DNA from: Mrakia gelida
Taxonomy: Eukaryota > Basidiomycota > Tremellomycetes > Cystofilobasidiales > Mrakiaceae
DNA length: 64,000 bases
Assembly: GCA_024345305.1 (NCBI GenBank)
Contig: BRON01000002.1
Span: 1,984,001 to 2,048,000, forward strand
Direction: 5' to 3'
The first letter of the stretch is position 1. Every line of letters begins with the position of its first letter. The notes under the pieces were generated by a model, which worked only from the letters and a program-made list of their open reading frames with translations, was not told the DNA's origin and did no database searches. Positions 12,850-23,123 of the stretch are shown in pieces. The position numbers and the translations under genes were made by a program.

Positions 12850-13983
12850 TTACTGGTCCTTCTTCTCGCTCTCCTCTCCAGCCTTCTTGACAGCCTTGAA
12901 CCTCTTGACTTTCATCATGGTCATGGCGGCCGTTCCGATGAGGAATTGAACGGCGGTTCCGAAGAGGGCATGGCCGGAGGGAGGGAGGAGCTTCACGGCG
13001 GTGATGATCGCGAGAGGGTGGATGATGAGGGTGGCCTGCGATACCCAAGAGCGTTTGAATGGTCAGCTTTTGGATGAGCGCGCGAGGAGAGAAGAGGGAA
13101 GAGGAGAAGAGCAGAAGCTGACCTTGTAGATTCGACCGAACGACGCGTTCACGACTGCCTTCAGCTGAGCTGAGGATCGAGCTCCTCCGATGTAGCCCAT
13201 GGACAGGACTGATGCGTACGAAGAAGGAAGAGATCAGCGAGGAAGTTCTTCAGGAGAAAAGCTGGAAAGGCGAGGAGAAAGGAGAAACGAAAGGCAGGGC
13301 TCACCGTAGATCAAACACTCGATGGGAACCTGCAGTCCGAGTCCCATGAGCAACGCCGAAACCAGAGCCACCTGGGGAGTCGACGAAGCAGAGGGAGGGA
13401 GAAGCAGAGCTGAAAGCTGAGCGGTGGCGAGAGGGAGGTAGTCTGAAGGGCAAACGAAAGACGAAACGAAGGAGGGACGTGTGAGCTCGCTCCCCTCTCC
13501 TTCATCGTCGCTCTCCTCCGTCTCACCCCGTCAAACCTTCCAATCGTGATCGATCAAAGAGGAAGGATGGACTCACGCTTCATAGGCCCACTGACGAATC
13601 CTCCGTAAGCAGCCATCATCAACGACCTCTTCTCCTTCCCTTCCTTGACGATCTCCTTCGCTCGCTGCTTGATTCGGTTGATCTTCTCCGCCGGAGAGAG
13701 GCTGTAGAACTCGAGTCCGAGTCCGAGGCCATGGACGGCGATGTAGGTTGAGACGATCGATTGGAGGTAGTAGGAGAGGGCTGCAAGTCGAACGAGAGCC
13801 AAGAGGGAAGGTTCAGCGAGGGGTAGACAGCGGAGGGAAGGGAAGAAGGAGAGAGATGGAAGCGAACGCACCCAAGGTTAAGGACTTGGTGAGGAGAGGT
13901 CTAGAGGAGAGCGAGGAGAGGTAGGAGTTGAGGAGTCGCTTCCGGAGTGGGAGAGGGAGGACGGGGAGACGAGCGGAGGACAT
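12850..13983 (-). CDS. Mpv17/PMP22-family integral membrane protein
   Basis: A four-helix membrane protein predicted for the peroxisomal or mitochondrial inner membrane. The ATG at 13983 gives MSSARLPVLPLPLRKRLLNS, then YLSSLSSRPLLTKSLTLGAL, the usual 'Y-x-x-x-L-x-x-x-P-x-x-T-K-x-x-T' opening of the family. A basic cytosolic loop (SPAEKINRIKQRAKEIVKEG) precedes MMAAYGGFVSGPMKHYLPLA, matching the G-x-x-x-G-P-x-x-H-x-x-Y signature. The next exons give GLQVPIECLIYGPVLSMGYI and ASFGRIYKATLIIHPLAI, and the tail is VKRFKAVKKAGEESEKKDQ with TAA at 12850. The typical C-terminal motif with conserved Trp and Asn-Phe is not obvious, so this is a divergent member. Exact function (small-molecule channel or membrane homeostasis) is unknown for most fungal relatives. 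There are five or six exons; the internal junctions are reasonable but not proven. Confidence 0.68.
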
Positions 13984-14714
13984 CTTTTGTGAGAAGGAAG
14001 GAAGGAGGGAGGAGAGAAGATGGTCGTTGCGAGGGAGGAACAGATGACCTCCCTCAAAGCTGGGGGAGAGTCGGGAGTCGGAGAGGCAAACAGCCGGGCT
14101 ATTAGCGGGCAGGGAGATAAATTTTCGCATCAATATGTGAGAGAAATCAGTGTTGGGAAAAAATCTGCTCGCTCCCTTCTTCGGTGCTGATTTTCCTGCC
14201 GGTCAGAGAGACAGAGAGGTGCTGAAGAGGGGGAGCGCTTCGACGCGACGCGTGTCATTTCTTTTTTGGTTCTCGTGCCAGTAGGGTGTACGAGTATAGG
14301 CTGGAGTAGGTGTATGGTATAGGGGACTATCAACAGGTCTTGGGGCTGCCCCCTCGGGTGGAGAATCGGGTGAGAACGCGTCTTGAACCGAACTCAAACA
14401 GTCAACACCCGTCGCGTTTCACCATGCCCAGAACAGGAAACAGCTCGGTGTCTCGATCGAATCTCAAAACTGTGTCCGTGTAAGACTTCCGCTTCTTGGC
14501 ATGTATAGTTGAGACGAGGTCGCCTCCATGGATCTCTCTACAGGAGCTGAAACGCAACTTCGCGACGAGCTCATCCTCGACGTTTCACCCTCCCCAGCTC
14601 GAACTACCACAGCTGTAGCCAAACGGACTCCACCGATAGATGCGCCGGTTACCTGTGGCTCCCCAGACCCTAGATCACGGCGGTAAGATGAAGCTCTTAC
14701 GCATCAAAAAGGTG
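13984..14714. other. Gene-poor intergenic DNA upstream of the Mpv17-type gene
   Basis: This holds the 5' flank of the Mpv17-family gene and the 3' flank of the tRNA-Gln. One short reading from the ATG at 14424 (MPRTGNSSVSRSNLKTVSV) stops after 19 codons and I could not extend it convincingly by splicing. No other coding or RNA signal is recognised. Confidence 0.5.
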
Positions 14715-14867
14715 AGGTCGGACAGGGATTCGAACCCAGGTCCCACGGAGACGATTTTGTGTTTAGCTGCTGCTTGCTTCGAGCGACTTGTTGAAAGTTG
14801 AGGAAGGAGGCAAGGCGAGCTGGGTTTGATCAGAACCGTGTGTACTAACCAACTATACTATCCAACC
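14715..14867 (-). tRNA. tRNA-Gln (anticodon CUG) with an 80-nt intron
   Basis: On the minus strand, GGTTGGA (14861-14867) pairs with TCCGACC (14716-14722), one G-T wobble, to form the acceptor stem. The D arm reads GTAT/GTAC. The anticodon stem CACGG pairs with CCGTG after the intron, and the loop TTCTGA places CTG at positions 34-36, reading glutamine CAG codons. The intron (14750-14829) begins after position 37, the canonical site for nuclear tRNA introns. The T loop TTCGAAT is flanked by CTGGG and CCCTG, leaving one T-T mismatch in the T stem. The 5' half is very close to fungal tRNA-Gln. No CCA is encoded, as expected. A downstream T run is not obvious in the first bases past 14715. The mismatch might lower the score of covariance tools but the fold is otherwise complete. 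Confidence 0.85.
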
Positions 14868-16722
14868 CAACAGTGGTGTTATTGAACAACCGAATCGGAG
14901 TTCGAAACTAATCAGGAGCTGGGAAAAACGGGGTTCTGGGGGGTGATCCGTCGAGATTATGGGAGTCCTGGATGGGGGGATATCATTTCGGTGCGTTCCT
15001 GAGACTCTCCCAGTGAGATTTGGGGGGAGGGCGCTCGAGGCAAGAGCGGGAGAGATCAAGAGACGCGTCGAAAGGGGAGGAAGAGCAAGGACTTCCGCGA
15101 CGCTGCTTCTCCGACTTCCCTCTCATGTTCTGCTTCAATGACAAGCATGTCCGACACAGCTGAATGGTACAAATTAGCTACCGCTGATGACACGTGGCAG
15201 AAGAGGCAAGACACAGAGAGGAAGAGACGCGTCAGACGGGAGAGCAAGGAGACGAAAGTTCGCGCTCGGTTCCGAAGACGCTGCGTCTCTCCCTCCCCAT
15301 CCTTCCGAAGACGTCTTCTAAGCGGCGTTGATGGCTTCTTTAGGTACTGATGAAGCTGAAGATCCGGTGAGCTGAGCGCTGCTCTTCCCATCGTTGCCTC
15401 CCCGTGTTGACATCTCGAGCGCGCGCGTGAAACCAGCTCCACTTCCTTTTCTGCTTCGCCGTACCAGGCTGGTGATTCCACACAGCTGTCGCCCAGACAA
15501 GTCGACCTTCTTTCGGTTTTTCATACACGGGGGTAGCTTTTCCTCGGAGGGTAGCCTTTCTCGGAAGGGTGGCTTTTCCAAGCCGGTAGCTTTTTGAGAG
15601 GAGGGTGGCCGTCTCGTCGCGAGGTGGCTTTCGTTCCATTTCTCTTCTTCGCTTTCTTTCAATTTCAAGCTCGATTCTCGGAGCTCTTCGTACCTCTGCC
15701 TTTGCTGCTCTCAATAAAATGCTGACGGGGTTGAACTGAGTTCTGCGAAAAGCGAAGAGAAGGACCGACGCGTCCGTTCTCGTCGCGGATCAAGGACGCT
15801 TCGTCTTACTCACGCCTTTGACTCGGTGTGAAAAGGGGAAGCTTGGCACGACTGGATATAATTAATTGTCAGTCTGGAAAGAGTCTGTCTCCTCTGTCTC
15901 AAAGTCGCTTCTCAGCGCAAGAACGGAGATCAAGACGCGTCCCAGGCACGGGGCGGACAACTCGCCCAAAACCCTTAGGCAGACCCCCCGAAAACGCCAC
16001 AGGGGAGGGGGAGGGGGGGTAGTAACTAGCCCCTATTGCTCGTTCTTCCCAGCTTCAAATTTTCCCTCGTCTCTGGTCGAGGAACTCGTTCCTCGCATCT
16101 CTGAGCAGTCGCACCTCGAGTCTGAGCGAGAGTCGAGACGCGTGTGCTGCTGTAGAGGGAGAGGAAGGGGCGAGCGACGTTGGGAGGAGGAGGGAAGGAT
16201 GTGTAAGCTCTCCCTTCCTTCGCGAGAACGAGTCGAGAACTCGCTCTGAAGCAGGGATTCGAGTTGGGGAAGATGAGGAAAGACGACGAGAGGGGAGGAC
16301 GCGCATCCTAGAGGTGTGCAGGAAAACGAGAACGAGTAGAAAAGAGAGGGAAGAGGACGAAGAAAAATGTGTGCAGAAATGCTTGCGACGCTTCTCGGTC
16401 TGCGCTTCTGCCGAGCCAGGCGTGGGAAAAAGGACCCTTGTCCGCCCCTTGTCTCAGGCTCGCGTTGAGCAGATCTTCAGTTCGCTTTCCGTCTCAGGCT
16501 CCGATCCCTTTATCTCCCGAAGATCAGCTCAGGTTCAGCCTCGACTAGTTCGGAAAAGCAAGAGATCTTAACTGAGAGGAAAGACACGGAGGCGTCGTGA
16601 AAAGACAAAGGTGAAGCGAAGTACTGTAAACGAAACGAGGCTAACGAAGGGAGTCGAGAGAACTAAGCAGAAGTCAGATAAGATACGAAGACCCAAACAA
16701 CAGAGGTCGAAAGCGGACGCCC
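14868..16722. other. 1.85-kb stretch without a recognised gene
   Basis: Located between the tRNA-Gln and the 3' end of RAD7. Open readings are short, Arg/Ser-rich and without recognisable motifs. The longest plausible plus-strand reading starts at 15138 (MTSMSDTAEWYKLATADDTW) and runs about 70 codons, of unknown reality. Imperfect short repeats of a GGTGGCTTTTCC-like unit occupy about 15530-15630. GACGCGTC palindromes are frequent. There are runs of C, A and G around 15985-16020. I see no rRNA, snRNA or transposon remnant. Confidence 0.5.
15528..15632. repeat. Short degenerate tandem repeat, GG(T/A)GGCTTTtcc-like
   Basis: About five copies of a 16-25 nt unit sharing the core (G)GTAGC/GTGGC followed by TTT: GGGTAGCTTTTCCTC, GGGTAGCCTTTCTCG, GGGTGGCTTTTCC, CGGTAGCTTTTTGAG, AGGTGGCTTTCG. 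Spacing is irregular. On the minus strand this reads as repeated Lys-Ala-Thr. No function is suggested. Confidence 0.5.
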
Positions 16723-19700
16723 TCAAAACTGATGAGACTCGACACCGATGATCTGATCGAAACGAAGCAAAACGCGTCGAGTCAGCTTGGGCGCGAACTT
16801 CGACTTCGACTTCGACGCGACGAAGAACGGAAGACGAGGACGAACCTTGACGCCCTTCTTCCTCGGATGATTGATCGTGATGAGGTTGCAGCCTGTGCGA
16901 GGAAGGAACAAAGTGCGAAGGGGAGAGGGGAAGGAGAGGAGTCAGTCGACGCGTTTCGAGGGAACGAAAGAGAGGAGAGAGCCTGCGACTCACCCCAAAC
17001 AACTACCTCCTGAAGGTGGACGGCATCCTCAAAGATCTCCTTGAGGGTGAAGTCGGTTACGTTTCCTGCGAGCGAGCGAGACAAGAAGGAAGAAGACGGG
17101 TCAGTTCGACTCGAACTTGTCACGCACAAACTCGACAACCGAGGATGCAAAGAGCGAGAGAAACTCACTGCACCACCCCACATCCAACCTCTTCACCCAC
17201 TTACACCTCTTCCCCAGACCCTTCACCACCTCCCCCTCAACATCCTTCCACCCGGTAATCTCCAACTCCTTCAACGTCCCTCCCGCCAGCCCAACCAGCG
17301 CGTTCAACGTCGCTCCCTTCAACAGATGAGCCTTCCCCATCTTCACACTCTCCAACCCAACGTTCCCGTGCTCAGCCCAAGCGTTGAAGACCTCATCCAT
17401 CCCAGCTCCAGCAACGACGGGAACGGCGGGGACGATGTTCTCGTCCTCCTCCTCGTCGAGAAGACCACGCTCCTCAACTTTAACTGGCGCGTCATCGGAC
17501 GGCTCGGTGAGGAGAGAGAGGAGGGTAAGGTCGAGTTTCGTGAGGACGGGGAGATTGGTAGGGAGGAGGGTGAAGAGATCTTGGCTGGTGAGGAGGGATT
17601 GACCAGCGAGGTTGAGCGAAAGAAGGTTGGGTCCAACGGCGACGATCAACTCTTCCAACTCCGAGCATCCAGAGGGAAGAGGGTTGAGCGAGTACGAAAG
17701 GTCGAGATGCTGAAGTTTCTTGAGTCCTCCGTTGGCCAAAACGCTCAACCAACTCCCCTCCATCTTCCCACACTCGCTCAACCTCAACTCCCTCAGCCCT
17801 TTCCCACAGTTCTCCACCAGCGCCTCGATGCACTCGAGGTCGATCCGAGGACTTTGTCGGACGAGAAAGCCTTCGAGACGGGAGCCCATGTGGGTGAAGA
17901 AGTTGATCCAGGCTTGTTTTCGAACGAGGAAGGGACCGAGGAGTTCGAGGCGGGTGAGGGAGGGGAGTTGGGTGGAGAAGTGCACGAGGGGTTCGTCGGT
18001 GAGTTGGCCGCAGAGGTTGAGGGTGAGGGAGGTGAGGTTCGGGCAGAGGTTGGAGAGGACGAGGAAGCCGGGAGGGTCGATGTTGGTGCAGTCCTTCATG
18101 GTGAAGGAGGTGAGTTCGACGTCGTAGAAGACTGCGAGCGAGGGGGACGAGGGACAAAGAAGAAAGCTCAGTGCGAGGAGATAGGGCGATAGTGAGGATC
18201 GTGTCAACAAGAAGAGAGATGCGAGCGTACGTTGGGCCGTCTGCGAAGTCCTGGAGAGCGAAAAAACGAGAAGAGAAGACGTCGAGTTGTCAGTTCGCGA
18301 AACAAACTTCGACGCGTCTTCCGTCCGACGCGACTCGAACAGCTGCTGCCGCGACGACGAAACGCACATCTTCCTGTGTTTGCCTATCGAACCATAATGA
18401 AGAGAATTCACGAGAGAGTCAGCACACTCGTCGTTCTGATCGCGGAAGGAGAGCAAGGACGCGACTGGATTCGATGAAGACGACGATCACTCACAGATGA
18501 TATCGTTGACCTTCTCCATGTTCGCCGCTATACCACCACACGCAAGAGCCAAGTGTGTATGAAGTCAGCGACCTTCGTCCTTCGTTCCCTCATTCCCTCT
18601 CAAACCGTTCAACTCTCTCGAAAGACGCGTCGCAACTCACACCCAATGCTCCCCAACGTCTCGATGTCCTCCACGTTCTTCGCAATCACCTCAATCGTGA
18701 TGTCCTTCAGCGTCAAGATCCTAGCCTTCTCCTCGTAGTGGACGATCTGCGAACAAAACCTCGACTCAAGTCAGTTTCTCGTCGAGCTCGAAACCGACTC
18801 TTCGTTCGTTTTCACGCGAGAGAGCGACTCACCTTCCTCCTCTGAGCAGCCGGAGTCTTCTTCGCCGCCACCGCAGCCTTCTTAGCAGCAGCCGCAGGAC
18901 CCTTGTAGTCTCCCAGTCCAGCCTTGACAGCGCAGGGTCGACAGAGAACGGAGGAAGGGTCGTCGGGAGAGGGAGGGGAGTAGTTGGTCTGTGAGGTTGA
19001 GGAACGAAACGCGAAGTCAGTTCCTCTCTCTCGCTCCCTCCCTCGCAAGACAGAGAGCGAAGCCGACTCACAACGGTGACCTTGCCTCCACACTCTCCAC
19101 ACTTGGAGATCGAACCGTTCGCTGGTCGTCCTACTGCCTTCTTCTTCGTCGCGGGAGGAGGAGCTGGAGCGATCTTTTTGGGAGGAGGAGGAGGAGCGAA
19201 GGTATCGGAGTCGTCTGAGTCTTCTTCCTTTTTGGTCTTCTTGAAATTGTCCTTCCTGCTGTAGTCCTCGTCGGATCCATCGAGGTCGTCTGAGTCGTCG
19301 ATGACCTGCAAACCTCAAACGAAACGAAAAGGAAACGAGCGGGTTCGACCGTCAGCGTGTGAGCTCGACCTTCCCTCCCTCCCCTCCCCCGCTCCTCCAC
19401 GCTCTCCCTTGCCAGGTCTCGAGACTCACGACCATCTTCTTCTTCCTCTTAGTCCCGCCAGCATCCTTCTGAGGAGAAGCCTGATCCGACTCTTCTGCTT
19501 CGTCTTCCTCGTCGAGGTCGATGAGATTGGTGGGTCGTCGAGAGGAGGCAGGACCTGCGACGGCGTTGGTGGGATTGGAAGGACCGGCTTCAGCGTTGGC
19601 TGGAGGAGCGGCTGGAGCTGGAGGAGGAGCTGCTGGACCTGGGTTGTAGTTGATTCCCGTTCGGCCGACGATTCCTTGCTCCTGGATGAGTGCACGAGAA

Positions 19701-20019
19701 GGAAAAAAGAGGAGCGGAGGAGGTCGAGGTCAGGATGGAGGAGTGGAGGGAGAGAGAGGAAGCGAGAGAAGGTCGAGATCGAGAAGGATCGAAGGGTTGA
19801 CGGAGAAACGTACCTTGAGATCTGATGGACGCAATCGTAGTTGTTCAGAGAAAGAAGGAACTCAGCTGGAGGTTTGAACGACGAGTGGAGAAGGGAGGAG
19901 AGCGAGGAGCGAGTCGGATCGAGTCGAGCTCATTCGAAGCCTTCAAGGCGGGGAAGGAAGAACTTACAAGCCGACATGGCCGAGGTCGGACCTGTGACTC
20001 CATTACGTCGAGGTGGCAT
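16723..20019 (-). CDS. RAD7: Rad7, leucine-rich-repeat subunit of global-genome nucleotide excision repair
   Basis: Rad7, with Rad16, forms the yeast damage-recognition/E3 module of global-genome NER. Exon 1 (ATG at 20019) encodes MPPRRNGVTGPTSAMSA. It joins an 8-nt exon (19814-19821) and then EQGIVGRTGINYNPGP, recreating the family opening G-P-x-S-A-x-x-x-Y/F-L-x-x-x-G-I. An acidic SDDLDGSDEDY region precedes a four-cysteine zinc site, KCGECGGKVTV and VLCRPCAVKAG, split by an intron. The segment ILTLKDITIEVIAKNVEDIE then ETLGSIG is typical of Rad7. Leucine-rich repeats follow: SFTMKDCTNIDPPGFLVLSN, LTSLTLNLCGQLTDE, LRELRLSECGKME, LKKLQHLDLSYSLNPLP, VKRLDVGWC. Distal exons give FTLKEIFEDAVHLQEVVVWG and CNLITINHPRKKGVK, then a GTTCGT-CTGAC-CAG intron and IIGVESHQF with TGA at 16723. 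There are about ten introns. It shares a 153-bp promoter with CMR1. Confidence 0.93.
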
Positions 20020-20172
20020 GCTTGAAAGGAAAGTTTTGCTTCTTAGGGTCGTGGAGTGTGGCAAAACAAAAAAGGAAGGCACTCCGAATCGACGAGCTCA
20101 TTTCGTCCGCGCAGAGTCGCGTCCCTTTCCTCCCCTCACATCCACCTCCTCCCTCCCTTACTTCATCACAAG
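20020..20172. promoter_or_regulatory. Bidirectional promoter between RAD7 and CMR1
   Basis: 153 bp separate the divergent start codons of two DNA-damage genes. The CMR1 side contains CT-rich DNA (TTTCCTCCCCTCACATCC and CTCCCTCCCTTAC). No TATA box or MluI-type cell-cycle box is seen inside the gap. Confidence 0.55.
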
Positions 20173-22848
20173 ATGAGCTCTACAGAGAACGAATATGAGA
20201 GGCTCAGGCTCGAGAACATAGCGGCGAACGTACGTCCAATCCAGTTCTTCCCCCTTTCTTCTCGAGCTCCTTCTTCAGCTTGCACCGAGCTCACCCTTCC
20301 CTCCCTTCCTTTCCCTTCTTCTGCTCTCGACCTGCGTGGATCGGCTTGGTACAGCAAGCTCTCCTTGACTCTCTCAAGCTCGGCTCAGGAGGAGCTTCTA
20401 CGCTCGGAATTGAAAAGAAGAAACCTGCTCCTCCTCCCGCGAAGAGGAGGAAGACCGTTTCCAGGGCGGTCAAGACGGAGGCAGCAGGTCCAAGGAGGAG
20501 TTCGTCGAGGTTGTTGGGGTTGGAGGCGGATTCGGAGGTCGTCAAGAGGAAACAGGTGGTCAGTACCCAGTCTCTGCGAAATTTGAGCTTTCGGGTGGAA
20601 AGGATCGAGGGATGGGGACGTGTCGAAGAAGGAAGGGAAGGAGAATGAGAGCTCGCGTTCCACTCTCCTCCCCTCCTCCCTCGTCGTTTCAGCTCCTTCC
20701 CAGACGCTGATTCCTTCTTTCTCTCTTCGATTCTACAGGAGGATGCCGCCCTCGCCTCCGCCGAACGTAAACTCGCTCTCAAAGCTCGCCACGAACCCTA
20801 CTCCCTCCACAACCTCCCCGAACCCATCTCGGACCTCGCCTCCCTCTCCTCAGCTCTCGCTTCAACCTCCTCCTCCAACAACCCCAAACCCTTCGACACT
20901 GCTACCTCTACCGCCGATGACGAGGACGAGGCAGGTCAAGCTGGCAACCGAGCCGAAGTTCTCAAGCTCAGGGAGTTGTTTGAAGGATCCGTCATTCGAG
21001 CTCAAGCGAGGATCACAGAGGAGCGAGTCTTCTCCATGACCGTTCATCCTGAGAAGACCAAGACGCTCGTGTTCGTGGGAGATAAGTACGGTGAGTAGAA
21101 ACCTCTCTCTTCTCTTGTCATATTCCCAACTCCAAACACGGCGCGCGCCCAAACTCACACCTCACCTCACCTCACCTCCCTCCCTCTCTCCTCCTCGCGT
21201 GTCCAGGTCAACTCGGGATCTGGGATGCCCTCGCTCCTCCCCCTGAACCCACTCCCGACGACGACGAAGACGCTTCCAACTACCTCGGCGAAGGCAACCA
21301 CTGGAAGGTCCAGATCCACGGCAAGAACTCGTTGTCCTGCATGAAGGTCGATCCCTCGGACGGGAAGAAACTCTACACTTCTTCGTACGACTGCACGATC
21401 CGAGCGCTCGACCTTGAGAGCCAGAGGAGCGAGGAGGTTTTCAGCATCAGGGATAGTGATTACTTGATTAGTAATTTCGATATGCCTTTGGAGGGGAATG
21501 AGGTGAGTTTTGCGCGAGGAGGGACGAGTCGCGAAGCGACCGACGTGTTGGTTTTGGTGTGAGGCGCGTTTTGCTGACTCGCTTCGCTCGTTTCGCACAG
21601 ATCTGGGCTACGGACAAGAGAGGAGGGTTGAGTCACTGTGATCTGAGGGAGGGAGGGTTGGGGAGGAGGAGGTACGAGGTTGGGGAGGGGAAGAAGCTTG
21701 GTGGAGTGTCGGTCAATCGTTCGTTTCCGTCTCTCTCTTTCTCCTTCCCTTCCTCTTTCCACCTACTCCCCTCCCAGGCCTCTAACCTCTCTCCCCTCCC
21801 CTCTCTCCCCTCTTCTCGCTCGCCAGCCGCCCACCCTTGGCTTGTCTGCACTGCCGGAAACGACCAGCACGTCCGAATCTGGGATGTCCGTCACTTCGCG
21901 AAGATCAACCCTTCCTCGTCCACCATCCCCTCTTTCCTCCCCGCCTCTCTTGAGGTCAAACCCGAAGGAGAAGGAGAGGCAGAGGGAGAGGAGGAGCAGA
22001 TCGTGGAGACGTGGCCGACGGTGAACGTTCTCGGGGAGCAGATCAAGGCCTACACGGCGACGAAGGAGGGGAAAGGGTTGGTGCAGGGAGTTTGGAGACA
22101 TGGAAAGAGTTGCTCGAGTGCTGTTTGGGATCCGTGAGTGCTTCGTCTACTTTGTGGGGAGGGAGGGAAAGGAGGAACGAAACGAAAACTGACGCGACCG
22201 ACGACGACGCGACTTTTTTCCTCTTCCTTTTTCGTTCGTTCTTACAGCTGGGGTCGTCGACTCCTCACCACCTCCTACGACGATCATCTTCGAGGTAAGC
22301 TCGAACCCCGCGCTTCCTCACTCCCTCTTAACCCAAACCTCAGACTCACCCTCTCACCCTCTCACCCTCCCTCAACCTCGTTTCCCACTCTCCTCCAGTC
22401 TGGTCCCTCCCCACCTCCGCCTTCTCCTCCCCCGCTCCCTTCACCGCCAAAGAGTTCTCCGACCCTCGCTCCACCCTCGCTCACGACTGCCAAACAGGTC
22501 GATGGCTCTCCATCCTTCGAGCTCAATGGTCAGCCAACATCGACTACGTCCCCTTCTTCACGGTCGGGAACATGAAGAGGTCCCTCGATGTGTTTGCGTG
22601 GAGCGGCGAGGTTGTCGCGAGGTTGTTTGATCCGGAGATGTGAGTGCGATGGGACGGATTATTGGGGAGGGAAAAGAGAGGGAGACACGAGACGAGACGC
22701 GACCCGAAACTGACTCGTCTCGTTCTCGCTTTGACGTTGCAGCATCACCGCCGTTCCAGCTGTGACGGCTAGTCATCCGGGGATCACGAACTGCGTCGTT
22801 GGAGGGAACGGGAGTGGGAAGTGTCAGGTTTGGGGGAAGGCGGAGTAG
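20173..22848 (+). CDS. CMR1: Cmr1/WDR76-type DNA damage-binding WD-repeat protein
   Basis: Cmr1 is a chromatin-associated WD40 protein that binds damaged DNA and accumulates in quality-control foci in yeast. Exon 1 (MSSTENEYERLRLENIAAN) joins QALLDSLKLGSGGASTLG, matching the family opening E-x-E-R-x-R-L-x-N-I-A-x-N. A basic linker (KPAPPPAKRRKTVSRAVK) resembles a nuclear localisation signal. WD repeats start with RVFSMTVHPEKTKTLVFVGD followed by QLGIWDA. Further blades include SLSCMKVDPSDGKKLYTSSY and ALDLES, WLVCTAGNDQHVRIWDVRH, SSAVWDPWGRRLLTTSYDDH, and NIDYVPFFTVGNMKRSLDVF. The C-terminus HPGITNCVVGGNGSGKCQVW then GKAE ends with TAG at 22846-22848. At least seven introns show GTGAGT/GTACGT donors. 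The number and order of blades match the family. Confidence 0.93.
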
Positions 22849-23123
22849 TCTGTCTAGCTTTGCTTCGAGTCTTGGTTCGTTCGGTCGTTTCTTTCTTGCT
22901 TTCTTGTTTCGCGTCTTGGGTTTCTTCTTGCACGTCGGTCGACTTTCTCGGTTCGCTTTCTCTGGTTCGTGGTTCGAGTACTAGCCTTTTTCTAGGCTTC
23001 TTCGTTTGGCTTGATGATGATCGTTCGAGTTCTCGAAGACGCGGCTGGAGGTGTGAACAGGGCGAGACGCCGACGAACTGAGCTTCGCTGACCTCGAGAG
23101 CGAAACATGAACCAAGTCCCAAC

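Noticed and set aside
14424..14650. Two-exon small protein starting MPRTGNSSVSRSN
   Set aside because: The GTAAGA donor and CTCTACAG acceptor join into an immediate stop in the fitting phase; not convincing.
15138..15350. 70-codon reading MTSMSDTAEWYK...
   Set aside because: No family recognised, no splicing context and Arg-rich tail; kept only as a remark in the gap entry.
16732..16800. RAD7 C-terminus read without the last intron (RPRLPFFVASKSKSK...)
   Set aside because: The segment has a GTTCGT donor, CTGAC branch and CAG acceptor; removing it gives KKGVK-IIGVESHQF, the expected Rad7 end.
17041..18192. A 383-codon plus-strand reading antisense to RAD7
   Set aside because: It mirrors the leucine-rich-repeat exon; Rad7 repeats are clear on the minus strand and the plus product has no recognisable domain.
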